A stretch of DNA of 64,000 bases, taken from NCBI RefSeq assembly GCF_000833605.1, contig NZ_JXTG01000011.1, positions 27,763 to 91,762 on the forward strand. Direction: 5' to 3'. Below, piece by piece: positions 16,951 through 26,287 of this stretch (position 1 is the first letter of the stretch; each line of letters begins with the position of its first letter). The DNA comes from Anoxybacillus ayderensis. GTDB lineage: Bacteria; Bacillota; Bacilli; Bacillales; Anoxybacillaceae. The notes under the pieces were generated by a model. That model had not been told where the DNA came from. It did not search any database and worked only from the letters and a program-made list of their open reading frames with translations. The position numbers and the translations under genes are program-made.

Positions 16951-18330
16951 ATGGAAGCACCAGTAGCAAAAAATGAATATTACGATGTCATCTTTGAAGA
17001 TTTAACGCACGATGGTGCAGGAGTAGCAAAAATTGACGGCTTTCCAATTTTCGTTCCGAACGGTTTACCGGGGGAAAAAGCGAAAGTGAAAGTTGTCAAA
17101 GTGAAAAAAGGGTACGGCTTTGGCCGTTTAATTGAGCTATATGAACAAAGTGAAGATCGCATCGATGCTCCTTGTTCGATTTATAAACAATGCGGCGGAT
17201 GTCAGCTCCAACATATTCGTTACGAAGGACAACTAAAAGCGAAATATAAACATGTCAAAGAAGTGCTTGCTCGCATCGGGAAAATTGAACATGCGATCGT
17301 TCATCCTGTTCTTGGCATGAAAGACCCATGGCGATATCGCAACAAAGCGCAAGTGCCGGTCGGTGAGCGCGAAGGCGGTCTTGTGGCAGGCTTTTATAAA
17401 GAACGAAGCCATGACATTATTGACATGGACACCTGTTTAATCCAAAAAGAAATGAACGATATTGTCGTTCAGACGGTTAAAGAAATTTGCGAGCAATACA
17501 ACATTCCAGCTTATAATGAACAAACGCATAAAGGCGTTCTTCGTCATATTATGGCACGCTATGGGGCAACGACGAAAGAAGTGATGGTCGTGCTTATTAC
17601 GCGCACAGAAGAGTTGCCTCATAAAAAGAAAATCATTGAAGCGATTATTGATCGTGTGCCGAATGTGAAATCGATTGTACAAAATATTAATCCGAAGCGA
17701 ACAAATGTCATTATGGGAGAAGAAACGCGCGTACTTTGGGGTTCTGAATATATTTATGATTATATCGGTGACGTTCGTTTTGCCATTTCTGCCCGTTCGT
17801 TTTATCAAGTAAACCCTGAACAAACGAAAGTGTTGTATGATCAGGCAATTGCATACGCGAACTTAACGGGTGAAGAAACGGTCATCGATGCATATTGCGG
17901 CATCGGCACCATTTCCCTCTTTTTAGCGAAAAAAGCGAAAAAAGTGTACGGAGTTGAAGTCGTTCCAGAAGCGATTGCCGACGCTAAACGAAACGCTCAA
18001 CTAAACGGCATCACAAATGTAGAATTTGCGGTTGGGGAGGCAGAAGTCGTTATTCCGAAATGGTACGAACAAGGAGTAAAAGTAGATTGTATCGTTGTCG
18101 ACCCACCACGAAAAGGATGTGAGGAATCGTTATTGCAAACAATTATCGCGATGAAGCCAAATCGCGTCGTATACGTCTCATGCAACCCAGCGACCCTCGC
18201 CCGTGACTTGCGTATGTTAGAAGACGGTGGCTACAAAACAATGGAAGTCCAACCTGTCGACATGTTCCCACATACGATGCATGTCGAATGTGTAGCGAAA
18301 TTAGAGCTTAGTTGTGTACACTCAAAATAA
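16951..18330 (+). CDS. rlmCD: 23S rRNA (uracil-5-)-methyltransferase, RlmCD/YefA type
   Basis: SAM-dependent methyltransferase that makes m5U in 23S rRNA. The 459 residues contain an N-terminal TRAM domain (about 5-65), an iron-sulfur cluster motif (Cys residues in [14 protein letters not shown] plus DTCLIQ) and the SAM-binding motif [14 protein letters not shown]. The catalytic Cys region ([22 protein letters not shown]) follows. Start ATG 16951 is preceded by GGGGAAAGAAG. Linkage to dgkB supports equivalence with B. subtilis YefA (RlmCD). A paralogue lies at 59.9-61.3 kb. Confidence 0.92.
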   Translation: MEAPVAKNEYYDVIFEDLTHDGAGVAKIDGFPIFVPNGLPGEKAKVKVVKVKKGYGFGRLIELYEQSEDRIDAPCSIYKQCGGCQLQHIRYEGQLKAKYKHVKEVLARIGKIEHAIVHPVLGMKDPWRYRNKAQVPVGEREGGLVAGFYKERSHDIIDMDTCLIQKEMNDIVVQTVKEICEQYNIPAYNEQTHKGVLRHIMARYGATTKEVMVVLITRTEELPHKKKIIEAIIDRVPNVKSIVQNINPKRTNVIMGEETRVLWGSEYIYDYIGDVRFAISARSFYQVNPEQTKVLYDQAIAYANLTGEETVIDAYCGIGTISLFLAKKAKKVYGVEVVPEAIADAKRNAQLNGITNVEFAVGEAEVVIPKWYEQGVKVDCIVVDPPRKGCEESLLQTIIAMKPNRVVYVSCNPATLARDLRMLEDGGYKTMEVQPVDMFPHTMHVECVAKLELSCVHSK

Positions 18331-18399
18331 ACTCGTTCCACTGAAAAAATAATCGTTCATCATGAGAAATAAAGTCGGAATTTGGATGATTTTTGTATG

Positions 18400-18440
18400 A
18401 AAAGGGCTATCAATTTTTGTTGGATAGTCCTTTTGTTTTT
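18400..18440 (+). terminator. Strong terminator after the rlmCD gene
   Basis: AAAAGGGCTATC pairs with GATAGTCCTTTT (one G-T pair) around a T-rich loop and is followed by TGTTTTT. The remaining bases up to 18512 hold nothing I can identify. Confidence 0.85.
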
Positions 18441-18512
18441 ATGGAAATGTAACAGAAAGATTACTATTCAGCTTGCTTGATAAGGTGGGTGAATAGTTAT
18501 TTTATCAAAATA

Positions 18513-18542
18513 TTGTTAATTTATTCTAAAGTATAATATAAT
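18513..18542 (+). promoter_or_regulatory. Probable sigma-A promoter of the MFS gene
   Basis: TTGTTA (18513-18518) is followed after 18 bases by TATAAT (18537-18542), with a second overlapping TATAAT at 18532. The start codon lies 40 bases downstream. Confidence 0.5.
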
Positions 18543-18581
18543 TTTAAATAAAGTTCATTCAAAAGGATAGAAGGGGAATTC

Positions 18582-19796
18582 ATGGATCATATAAAAAAAC
18601 TACATCCTGTCAGCGCGACGATCATTATTGGGACATTGTTTGCGAGAATGGCGATGTTTATGACCATTCCGTTTTTAGCTATTTATTTAACGAGCGTAAA
18701 AGGAGTTAGCGCTTCGTTGGCAGGGGCGATTATTGGGATCAGTTCGATTGTAGGGTTATTTGGTGGGTTTTTCGGCGGATATTTTTCCGATCGATACGGG
18801 CAAGAAAAAGTGATGAAGATTTCGCTTTTGATGTGGACGTTCGTGTTTATTGGTTTTGCGACAGCGGAGAGCGTTTGGACGTTTTTTTTATTAAATGCGT
18901 TAAACGGACTATGCCGTTCGTTTTTTGAACCTTCGTCGCGAGCGTTGTTGTCGCAGGTGACAAAACAAGAAAATAAATTGCTTGTGTTTAACTTGCGATA
19001 TGCCGCAATTAATGTAGGGGCGGCGATTGGTCCATTAGTCGGCTTGAAGATCGGTGCTTCGTCATCGACGACGGCATTTTTTATTACTTCTTTTGTTTAT
19101 TTTCTTTATTTCATTTTACTCGTTGTGATGTTTTCAAAATATACCATTGAACAAACGCATGGCGATATATCTGAACATGTAACGCTTCGTCGTGCTGTCG
19201 GTGTATTAGGCAAAGATCGCGTTTTTTTATTCGCTGTCATCGGAATGATTCTTGGTGTCACAGGGTATTCGCAATTCAATTCAACTATTCCGCAATATTT
19301 ATCGCAATATAAAGATGGTGTACAACTTTTTTCTTATTTAATTGTATTTAACGCAATCACGGTGCTCGTTGTACAGTATCCTGTTTCGCGAATTGGCAAG
19401 CGGTATTCTCCGCTTACGTCAATTATGTTTGGCATTGTTGCGGTGTCATTCGGACTTTTCGGATTTGGTTTATTTACCGCTGTGCCGATGTTATTTCTTT
19501 CTATGTTTATTTTAACAGTAGGAGAAGTGATGATGTTTTCAATGGTCGACATATTTATTGACCAAATTGCACCTCAACAGATGAAAGGATTATATTTTGG
19601 TTCTATCGGTTTTACGGCTATAGGAAACGCCGTCGGTCCATGGATCGGGGGACTCATGCTTGAATACTTTGGTTATGAAAATCATCTCCTTATTTTTAGC
19701 TTATTATCTTTATGTACTTTGGTCGGTTTTCCAGTTTTTTTATATGTCGGTGGGGTAATGAAGGCGACGAAACGACGTATCGAGTATAGTTTGTAA
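18582..19796 (+). CDS. MFS transporter, multidrug-efflux type
   Basis: A 404-residue, twelve-helix major facilitator protein. The loop 2-3 motif GGYFSDRYGQEKVM (about residue 65) is the MFS A motif, and NLRYAAINVGAAIGPLVG matches motif C of drug:H+ antiporters. Closest in general form to MdtH/YttB-like transporters, but the substrate cannot be read from sequence. ATG 18582 follows AAGGATAGAAGGGG. The next gene begins 32 bases later and may be cotranscribed. Confidence 0.88.
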   Translation: MDHIKKLHPVSATIIIGTLFARMAMFMTIPFLAIYLTSVKGVSASLAGAIIGISSIVGLFGGFFGGYFSDRYGQEKVMKISLLMWTFVFIGFATAESVWTFFLLNALNGLCRSFFEPSSRALLSQVTKQENKLLVFNLRYAAINVGAAIGPLVGLKIGASSSTTAFFITSFVYFLYFILLVVMFSKYTIEQTHGDISEHVTLRRAVGVLGKDRVFLFAVIGMILGVTGYSQFNSTIPQYLSQYKDGVQLFSYLIVFNAITVLVVQYPVSRIGKRYSPLTSIMFGIVAVSFGLFGFGLFTAVPMLFLSMFILTVGEVMMFSMVDIFIDQIAPQQMKGLYFGSIGFTAIGNAVGPWIGGLMLEYFGYENHLLIFSLLSLCTLVGFPVFLYVGGVMKATKRRIEYSL

Positions 19797-19828
19797 TAGT
19801 TTGTTCGTACGATGAAGGAGGCGAAGGG

Positions 19829-20680
19829 ATGAGAAAAGTTGCAATTTTTAGTTTACTTATCGGGATCATGATCATAGGGATGTTTTTTTATGGCGAGAAC
19901 GATTTTAAGGCAAAGGATGCCATGCCTATTCTTGACGAAAGTGTTTCCAGTTCGTACGAACGAAAAGATGCAACAAATGTTGAAACAGCGGTAAGCGAAG
20001 CGATTAAAGAACATGGGAAAACGTATGGAAAGGGAGAATACGTTGCGGAAGGACACATCATTCTTGATACAGAGCAAAAAGGAAATAAAGTGAAAGCATA
20101 TACGATCGCAAGTATAGGGGTATTTGAATTTCAAGATGGCATATTCGCCATTGTGTCAGGTAGCGGAGCCATTCCGACTGTGATGACATTTTCCATCGAT
20201 GAGCACGGACAATATAAACTCATCGCCTATGAAGAGCCACTCGATGGAGAAGCGTATGTGAAGTCAATTAAGAAAATGTTTCCGAAAACATATCACTCAA
20301 AGGTGTTATATGCAGATAAATATTATGATGAACTTGCTAAGCAACAAGAAAGACAGGCGCAGGAGTATTTAAAAAAGATTGGTCGGCATGCAAAAGTGAG
20401 CATATCTTATGTGGAAAAACAGCCGCTCAACATCTCCGTACAAGCGATGAATCATTTTCTTCGTATGCTTAGTAGCGATCCATTTTTGAACGAGTGTCCG
20501 GATTGGCTCGGAACGCGTGAAGTAATCGAACAAGGGATCCGCTACGTGTACGAAACATCTCAAAGTAAAACAAACGACGGGGGAGATGTCGTCACTTTGC
20601 GAAAGATGAAAGAAGATGGAGCGGTGATAGACATGCGACAGTATGTTATTGAGGAAAATAAATTAAAGCGTATAAAGTAA
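19829..20680 (+). CDS. Exported or membrane-anchored protein, unknown
   Basis: A 283-residue protein with one N-terminal hydrophobic segment (IFSLLIGIMIIGMFFYG) and no lipobox, so an uncleaved signal anchor is likely. The outer part has a compact beta-rich stretch (GHIILDTEQKGNKVKAYTIA, IGVFEFQDGIFAIVSGSGAIP) and then charged helices. I recall similar segments in the extracellular tails of BlaR1-like M56 proteins, but cannot name a family. Start ATG 19829 follows GAAGGAGGCG, 32 bases after the MFS gene, and a terminator follows the stop. No function can be assigned. Confidence 0.75.
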   Translation: MRKVAIFSLLIGIMIIGMFFYGENDFKAKDAMPILDESVSSSYERKDATNVETAVSEAIKEHGKTYGKGEYVAEGHIILDTEQKGNKVKAYTIASIGVFEFQDGIFAIVSGSGAIPTVMTFSIDEHGQYKLIAYEEPLDGEAYVKSIKKMFPKTYHSKVLYADKYYDELAKQQERQAQEYLKKIGRHAKVSISYVEKQPLNISVQAMNHFLRMLSSDPFLNECPDWLGTREVIEQGIRYVYETSQSKTNDGGDVVTLRKMKEDGAVIDMRQYVIEENKLKRIK

Positions 20681-20681
20681 A

Positions 20682-20710
20682 AAGCAGTCCATTTGTTTCG
20701 GACTGTTTTT
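20682..20710 (+). terminator. Terminator after the unknown exported protein
   Basis: CAGTCC and GGACTG form the core of a stem, flanked by A and T runs, then GTTTTTATTATTTTT. Confidence 0.8.
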
Positions 20711-20784
20711 ATTATTTTTCAATGGGCTGAGATGAGATTTGTAAATTGTTACTTTTTTCTGTTGTTTATCTAACTACTCTATGT

Positions 20785-20833
20785 TACTATATAGTAGTAC
20801 TCAATAATATTGATTACCAACGTTGTTGAGTAC
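20785..20833. promoter_or_regulatory. Palindromic operator before the PadR gene
   Basis: A perfect 12-base palindrome TACTATATAGTA (20785-20796) is followed by an 8-base inverted repeat, GTACTCAA (20797-20804) and TTGAGTAC (20826-20833), flanking a short AT-rich stretch. They end just before the ribosome binding site of the PadR gene, a natural place for autorepression. No other candidate regulator is adjacent. Confidence 0.6.
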
Positions 20834-20848
20834 ATAGGAGGTGTTTTT

Positions 20849-21187
20849 TTGGATAATCTAAGCGAAATGTTGAAAGGGATTTTGGAGGGCATCGTACTTG
20901 AGATTATAAGCCGCGGCGAAATATACGGCTATGAGATTACGAAAAAGCTGCACGCTTTAGGTTTCCAGGGGATTGCGGAGGCGACAGTCTATGCGTTGTT
21001 GTTACGGTTGGAAAAAAACAAGCTCGTCCACATTACGAAAAAACCGTCAGACATGGGGCCGCCAAGAAAATTTTATACGTTAAACGAACGAGGGTTTGAA
21101 GAACTAGCGGCTTTTTGGGCAAAATGGGATTTTCTAAGCGAGCGCATTCATCTGTTACGAACGAATGGAGGAGAGAAAAATGTTTAG
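20849..21187 (+). CDS. PadR-family transcriptional regulator
   Basis: A 112-residue winged-helix repressor. The core has the PadR signature: VLEIISRGEIYGYEI, then ATVYALLLRLEKNKLV and GPPRKFYTLNERG. I start it at TTG 20849, with AGGAGG at 20836-20841; the upstream ATG at 20810 lies inside the operator and has no binding site. The stop overlaps the next gene by eight bases, so the two are translationally coupled. Such pairs usually respond to envelope-active compounds through the membrane partner or a nearby exporter. Confidence 0.9.
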   Translation: MDNLSEMLKGILEGIVLEIISRGEIYGYEITKKLHALGFQGIAEATVYALLLRLEKNKLVHITKKPSDMGPPRKFYTLNERGFEELAAFWAKWDFLSERIHLLRTNGGEKNV

Positions 21188-21752
21188 TCACGAGATGAAA
21201 GAAAAAATAAAACAATTTGCGAAAGAGCAAGCACCCTATTATTTAGAAGAAGCGGAGATGACGTATATGGAAAAGCTTCGCCGGAAAACAGGAGAAGCGA
21301 AAAGCAAAGTGATAGCGAAGCTCGCTAAATTTAAAAGTCGCTCGGAAACAGCGATGGAAGCACAAAATGACATGATTCTTTACATGAGCGACTATATGAA
21401 AGATTTGATGGAACAAGGGTTGTCGGAACAAGAAGCATTTGAACGGGCGAAAGAAGAATTAAAGTTTCGGAGCGAAACGACAAAATCAGCCGATTTGCAG
21501 GAGCGGATTTTCGCGTACTATAACAACTTTGACCCTGCTGATTACGAAGCCATTGGGTTGTTTTACGGAGCGTTTGTTTTTTTAGGGCTTTCCATTGGCG
21601 CGCTTATTGGCTTTATCGGCAGCGGTGGTTGGGAGATGTTTTTATCTGACGGATGGATTCGTACGCTCATCGGTGCAGTTGTCGGTGTTTTGATCGGAGT
21701 AGGGATGGGACTGTTGAGCCATGCGGTAATTGTGTTGAAGCGAAAGAAATAG
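21180..21752 (+). CDS. Small membrane protein coupled to PadR
   Basis: A 190-residue protein with a charged helical cytoplasmic N-terminal part (about 1-115) and two C-terminal membrane segments with Gly zippers (GAFVFLGLSIGALIGFIGSG and a matching one near 160-180). It resembles DUF1700/permease-prefix-like proteins that accompany PadR genes. ATG 21180 has GGAGGAG upstream and overlaps the PadR stop. The function is unknown; a role in relaying a membrane signal to PadR is inference. Confidence 0.75.
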   Translation: MFSHEMKEKIKQFAKEQAPYYLEEAEMTYMEKLRRKTGEAKSKVIAKLAKFKSRSETAMEAQNDMILYMSDYMKDLMEQGLSEQEAFERAKEELKFRSETTKSADLQERIFAYYNNFDPADYEAIGLFYGAFVFLGLSIGALIGFIGSGGWEMFLSDGWIRTLIGAVVGVLIGVGMGLLSHAVIVLKRKK

Positions 21753-21773
21753 TGCAAGGGGAGAAGATGTAGG

Positions 21774-22430
21774 ATGATGAGAAACATTAGAAAAAACAAA
21801 GATCTCGGCATTTATGGTTTAGCGGCAAAATGGTATGATCGCAACTCGCGAAAAAGCAGACTTACTGAAATGAAAGGATATGCGAATGAAGTGGCTTCAC
21901 ATGTGATGAAAGGTGCTCATATATTAGAAGTTGCCCCTGGCCCAGGCTATTTGTCCATTGAACTTGCCAAAAGAGGATTTCATGTGACAGCTATTGATAT
22001 CAGTCCAGACTTTGTTGAAATCGCAACACAAAACGCTAAAGAAGCAAATGTTTCAGTGAATTTTATAGAAGGAAATGCAGCTCACTTGTCTTTTGAGGAC
22101 AATCGTTTCGATTTTGTTGTTTGTACGGCGGCATTTAAAAACTTTAAAGAGCCTGTAAAAGCGTTATGTGAGATGCATCGAGTACTGAAAAAAGAAGGAA
22201 CAGCGCTTATTATAGACATGAACCGTGAGGCGACAGATGAAGAGATTGAGCATGAAGTAAGCAAAATGAAAGGATTTGACAAGTATTTCGTAAAATTTTC
22301 GTTTAAGACCTTTTTAAAGCAAGGGGCTTATACAAAAGAAGAATTTGAAACATTTATTAAAGAAACACCGTTTAAAAACTATGACATAAGAAAAGAAGGC
22401 ATTGGGCTATATGTGTATCTTTATAAATAG
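21774..22430 (+). CDS. Class I SAM-dependent methyltransferase
   Basis: A 218-residue methyltransferase of the UbiE/Methyltransf_11 type. SAM motif I is ILEVAPGPGYLSIELA (about residues 45-60), followed by an acidic residue at the end of strand 2 (VTAIDIS) and motif FDFVVCTAAFKNF. The substrate is not evident. Two adjacent ATGs (21774, 21777) share a GGGGAGAAG site. It follows the PadR unit by about 20 bases and has its own terminator. Confidence 0.85.
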   Translation: MMRNIRKNKDLGIYGLAAKWYDRNSRKSRLTEMKGYANEVASHVMKGAHILEVAPGPGYLSIELAKRGFHVTAIDISPDFVEIATQNAKEANVSVNFIEGNAAHLSFEDNRFDFVVCTAAFKNFKEPVKALCEMHRVLKKEGTALIIDMNREATDEEIEHEVSKMKGFDKYFVKFSFKTFLKQGAYTKEEFETFIKETPFKNYDIRKEGIGLYVYLYK

Positions 22431-22440
22431 GAATTTTTCA

Positions 22441-22466
22441 AACCTGCTGCTTTTGGCAGGTTTTTT
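22441..22466 (+). terminator. Terminator after the methyltransferase gene
   Basis: AACCTGC and GCAGGTT form a perfect stem around TGCTTTTG, followed by TTTTTT. Confidence 0.85.
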
Positions 22467-22533
22467 GGTTGTTCATATTCCGTTCATAAAAGCGTGTTAC
22501 GATTGCCATGTACGAAGCGATAAGGAGGAAAGA

Positions 22534-23505
22534 ATGATGCAGAGATTCAATAGTGATTGGGCGATTGAGGCGAATGGACTTGTGAAAATATTTGGTCACA
22601 ATCGTGCAGTGGATGGCGTTGATTTACGGGTTCGGGCGGGTACGATTTACGGTGTGCTCGGACCAAACGGGGCGGGGAAAACGACGACGGTTAAGATGCT
22701 TGCAACGTTGTTGCGCCCAGATGGCGGTTCAGCGCGCATTTTTGGCTATGACGTAGTAAAAGAGCCGCAAATCGTCCGGCAATTGATTGGGGTCACTGGA
22801 CAATACGCCTCGGTCGATGAATCGCTTACGGCGCTGGAAAACTTAATCATTTTTTCCCGCTTGCTCGGGCTGAGCCGTACAGAGGCAAAACGTAAGGCAA
22901 CGGAATTGTTAGAAGAATTCGGATTGGTGGAAGCAGCGAAACGTCCGCTTAAGCACTTCTCCGGAGGCATGCGGCGCCGGCTTGATCTTGCTGCTAGCTT
23001 AATTGCTCAGCCGCCGCTCATTTTCCTTGATGAGCCGACGACAGGATTGGACCCTCGCACACGCAATCAAATGTGGGAAACGATTCGCCGATTAGTCAAC
23101 ATGGGTTCAACCGTATTATTGACGACCCAATATTTACAAGAAGCAGATGAACTCGCCGATCGTATCGCTGTGATCGATCGTGGTCGTGTCGTGGCAGAAG
23201 GAACAGCAGATGAACTAAAAACGTCGATTGGCAATTCATCGCTGCAATTAAAAATTGACAATCCACAACATGTAGAAATGGCACGTCAAACAGTAGAACG
23301 TGTGCTAAACGCCCGTGCCAATGTCTCAGCGGATACAGGAAAAATTACGGCACCGATGGCGGATGCTGACCGAGTGACCGATTTACTGATTGCCCTTCGC
23401 GAAGCAAACATTCAACTAGCGGAATTAAGCGTACAAAAACCGACGTTAGACGAAGTTTTTTTAGCGATTACAGGCCACGGAGTAAAAGGAGAGGAAAGCG
23501 CATGA
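22534..23505 (+). CDS. DrrA-type ABC transporter ATP-binding protein
   Basis: ATPase of a drug-type exporter, 323 residues. Walker A is GPNGAGKTTT, the signature motif is FSGGMRRRLDLA, and Walker B is LIFLDEPTTGLD. The C-terminal extension (about 230-320) with EVFLAITG is the DrrA-type tail. The start is ATG 22534 behind TAAGGAGG. The last four bases overlap the permease gene (ATGA), so the two subunits are made together. The substrate is unknown. Confidence 0.92.
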   Translation: MMQRFNSDWAIEANGLVKIFGHNRAVDGVDLRVRAGTIYGVLGPNGAGKTTTVKMLATLLRPDGGSARIFGYDVVKEPQIVRQLIGVTGQYASVDESLTALENLIIFSRLLGLSRTEAKRKATELLEEFGLVEAAKRPLKHFSGGMRRRLDLAASLIAQPPLIFLDEPTTGLDPRTRNQMWETIRRLVNMGSTVLLTTQYLQEADELADRIAVIDRGRVVAEGTADELKTSIGNSSLQLKIDNPQHVEMARQTVERVLNARANVSADTGKITAPMADADRVTDLLIALREANIQLAELSVQKPTLDEVFLAITGHGVKGEESA

Positions 23506-24302
23506 ATCATACGGTGAACCGCGAATTAAAAAACTATACAAGTTTTCGGCAAACGGTACAACAAACATTCACAATGGCGTATCGAAGTTTATTAAAGGTG
23601 CGGCGTACGCCAGAGCAATTATTTGACGTTACGTTCCAACCAATCATTTTCACGTTAATGTTTACGTACATTTTTGGCGGAGCGATCGCTGGAAATGTGC
23701 ATAACTACTTGCCAATGATTATCCCAGGCATCCTTGTGCAGACGTTAATTGGGGCTTCTGTCGCCTCCGGTGTCCAACTTCGCGATGATATGGACAAAGG
23801 CGTTTTCGATCGATTTAAGTCTTTGCCAATTGCTCGCATTGCACCGTTGGCAGGAGCTTTATTAGCTGATACGGTTCGCTACACGATCGCTACCGTGCTC
23901 ACTTTTGCGATGGGGTTTCTCATTGGTTATCGCCCAGAAGGAGGAGTTACGAGCGTTGCGTTCGCTGCTGTTTTTGCCATCGGATGCGCATGGGCTGTTA
24001 GCTGGATTTTCGCTTTTTTTGGCGTCACCGCGCGCAACGCGGCGAGCGTACAAGGAATTTCTATGCTAGCGTTGTTTCCGCTCATGTTTCTTTCGAATGC
24101 GTTCGTGCCGGTAAAGACAATGCCCGATTGGCTGCAATGGTTTGCGAACATCAATCCGATTTCCCACATGATTACAGCTGTTCGCGAGTTGACGAATCAC
24201 GGAACGATTGGTTCGGACTTTGCAATTTCGCTTCTTGGAGCTGCAGTCATTGTCGCCATCTTTGCACCTATTACGGTACGCGTCTATATGAGCCGAGCAT
24301 AA
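23502..24302 (+). CDS. DrrB-type ABC-2 permease
   Basis: Membrane partner of the DrrA-like ATPase, 266 residues, with six hydrophobic segments and the ABC-2 family patterns MIIPGILVQTLIGASVASG and LALFPLMFLSNAFVPVKTMP. Together they probably export an amphipathic or antibiotic compound. The unit ends with a terminator, and the two-component genes begin about 75 bases after it, so control of the exporter by that system is plausible but not shown. Confidence 0.92.
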   Translation: MNHTVNRELKNYTSFRQTVQQTFTMAYRSLLKVRRTPEQLFDVTFQPIIFTLMFTYIFGGAIAGNVHNYLPMIIPGILVQTLIGASVASGVQLRDDMDKGVFDRFKSLPIARIAPLAGALLADTVRYTIATVLTFAMGFLIGYRPEGGVTSVAFAAVFAIGCAWAVSWIFAFFGVTARNAASVQGISMLALFPLMFLSNAFVPVKTMPDWLQWFANINPISHMITAVRELTNHGTIGSDFAISLLGAAVIVAIFAPITVRVYMSRA

Positions 24303-24341
24303 ATATCGTGCCCGTGCCCGAAACGGTGCACGATATTTTTC
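24303..24341 (+). terminator. Terminator after the ABC exporter operon
   Basis: AATATCGTGC and GCACGATATT form a perfect ten-base stem, followed by TTTCG. Confidence 0.8.
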
Positions 24342-24416
24342 GATACAAGATTCGAATGCGATAGATGACAAAATGCGCTACAATGAAGATATATTTGGAA
24401 AAGAAAGGGGATAAGA

Positions 24417-25088
24417 ATGCCACAAGTGTTAATTGTCGATGATGACGCACATATTCGCGAGCTTGTCGGGCATTTTTTAAGCCTTGAAGGGTTTGAGATA
24501 CACGAAGCAACGACTGGCAAAGAAGCATTAGTGGTGCTGGAAGAGGCCAAAGTTGACTTAGTCGTATTGGACATTATGATGCCCGAAATGGACGGATGGG
24601 AACTATGCCGTGAACTTCGCCAATATGACGATGTGCCAATTTTAATGTTGACGGCCAAAGGAGAAACGGCGCAAAAAGTGAAAGGATTTGCATTAGGGGC
24701 AGATGACTATCTTGTCAAACCGTTTGATCCGCTTGAGCTTGTTGCCAGAGTCAAAGCGCTGCTCAAACGATACCGAATCGCTGCGTCGCAAACAGTACAA
24801 ATTTGGGATTTATTGTTGAATCGCCAGACGTACGAATGCCGATTAGGAGGCGAAGAGATTGCTTTGCCACCTAAAGAATTTGAGCTACTTTTTACGCTAG
24901 CTAGCTATCCTGGAAAAACGTTTACTCGTGATGAACTCATTGAACAAATTTGGGGCTATGATTACGAAGGGGACGAACGAACGGTCGATGTGCACATTAA
25001 GCGGTTGCGCGAGCGGTTTGCCGATTGTCATGTGTTTATCATTCGGACGATTCGCGGGCTCGGCTATCGGTTGGAGGTATGCAAATGA
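24417..25088 (+). CDS. OmpR-family response regulator
   Basis: A 223-residue regulator with receiver domain (IVDDDAHIRE; phosphoacceptor in VLDIMMPEMDGW; KPFDP switch Lys) and winged helix (LPPKEFELLFTLA, EQIWGYDYEGDERTVDVHIKRLR). Start ATG 24417 follows AAAGGGG. It overlaps the kinase gene by four bases. It may control the upstream DrrAB-type exporter. Confidence 0.92.
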   Translation: MPQVLIVDDDAHIRELVGHFLSLEGFEIHEATTGKEALVVLEEAKVDLVVLDIMMPEMDGWELCRELRQYDDVPILMLTAKGETAQKVKGFALGADDYLVKPFDPLELVARVKALLKRYRIAASQTVQIWDLLLNRQTYECRLGGEEIALPPKEFELLFTLASYPGKTFTRDELIEQIWGYDYEGDERTVDVHIKRLRERFADCHVFIIRTIRGLGYRLEVCK

Positions 25089-26134
25089 AGCGGCTTTCGT
25101 TTGTGCTTAAGTCGGCGTTGACAGTCATTGCGGTGATGGCGATGATTAGTCTCTTTTGGACTGCCGCCTACTTTATTACAGAAGCGATGTATGCCCGATT
25201 TGCCTGGCAGCCGCAGCCGTTAGTTCGGCAAATCATCACATCCATCTCGGGCTTTTTTTTATTTGGCATTAGTATGAGCATTGTCGGACCTTTCATAAGA
25301 AAGCGGGAACGCGTGTTTTGGAAACACTTGATGGATGCGATCAATCGAATCGCGAAAGGAGATTTTCACGTAAACATCCGTGCGGACTGGGGCGAACGGA
25401 ATCACCCATTTACAGAACTAGTCGAAGGGCTGAACGATATGGCGGCAAATTTGCGAGCGATGGAAGAAATGCGGCAAGAATTTATCTCAAATGTTTCGCA
25501 CGAAATTGGTTCGCCGCTTACTTCGATTCGTGGGTTTGCTCGGGCGTTAAAAAACGAAAATTTGCCTTACGAACAGCGAATGCATTATCTCGACATTATT
25601 GAAACGGAGTGCATCCGGCTTTCAAAGTTGAGCGATAATTTGTTGCGCTTGGCGATGTTAGACTCCGAGCGATACCCATTCCAACCGATCTCCTATCGCC
25701 TAGACACACAATTACAATCGCTCATTCTCCATTGTGAGCCGCAGTGGATCGAAAAAGAAATAGAGATGTGTGTAACGCTTGAGAAAGTAGTTATTACTGC
25801 AGATGAAGATTTGCTGAGCCAGGTGTGGTTGAACTTACTTCATAATGCGATAAAGTTTACGCCAAACGGTGGAACGATTACGGTTCAGCTTCAGCAACAA
25901 GACAACAACGCCATTGTTACCGTTTCAGACAATGGATCAGGCATTGCCGAGGAAGATCAGCCACGTATTTTTGAACGCTTTTATAAAGCGGATAAATCGC
26001 GTAACCGTGCCGCTGGCGGTAGTGGGCTAGGGCTAGCCATTGCAGACAAGATTGTAAAGATGCACCAAGGAAAAATTTCTGTCCGCAGCCAATTAGGACA
26101 AGGGACGGAATTTATTGTTCAGTTGCCACTTTAG
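25085..26134 (+). CDS. Sensor histidine kinase of the exporter cluster
   Basis: A 349-residue kinase with two membrane segments (about 8-32 and 55-78) separated by a very short outer loop, then HAMP, HisKA with H-box VSHEIGSPLTS, and HATPase (NLLHNAIKFTPNGG, DNGSGIAEEDQPRIFERFYKAD, GSGLGLAI). The short loop is typical of intramembrane-sensing kinases. ATG 25085 has GGAGGT just upstream, and it overlaps the regulator stop as ATGA. Confidence 0.92.
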   Translation: MKRLSFVLKSALTVIAVMAMISLFWTAAYFITEAMYARFAWQPQPLVRQIITSISGFFLFGISMSIVGPFIRKRERVFWKHLMDAINRIAKGDFHVNIRADWGERNHPFTELVEGLNDMAANLRAMEEMRQEFISNVSHEIGSPLTSIRGFARALKNENLPYEQRMHYLDIIETECIRLSKLSDNLLRLAMLDSERYPFQPISYRLDTQLQSLILHCEPQWIEKEIEMCVTLEKVVITADEDLLSQVWLNLLHNAIKFTPNGGTITVQLQQQDNNAIVTVSDNGSGIAEEDQPRIFERFYKADKSRNRAAGGSGLGLAIADKIVKMHQGKISVRSQLGQGTEFIVQLPL

Positions 26135-26170
26135 TTTAGGGTTAAGAGATATTTTGCATTGTTTTAGTTT

Positions 26171-26206
26171 AAAGACAGCGACCGCATCACTCGCTGTCTT
26201 TTTGTA
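26171..26206 (+). terminator. Terminator after the 24-26 kb two-component operon
   Basis: AAAGACAGCGA pairs with TCGCTGTCTTT around CCGCATCAC, followed by a T-run. Confidence 0.9.
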
Positions 26207-26287
26207 TACTTAAAAGATAAAAAGTTTCGATTGGCTGCAACATTTTTATTTGTTCAGTTGTATATGAAGTGAAAGGAGGTCGTTTCT

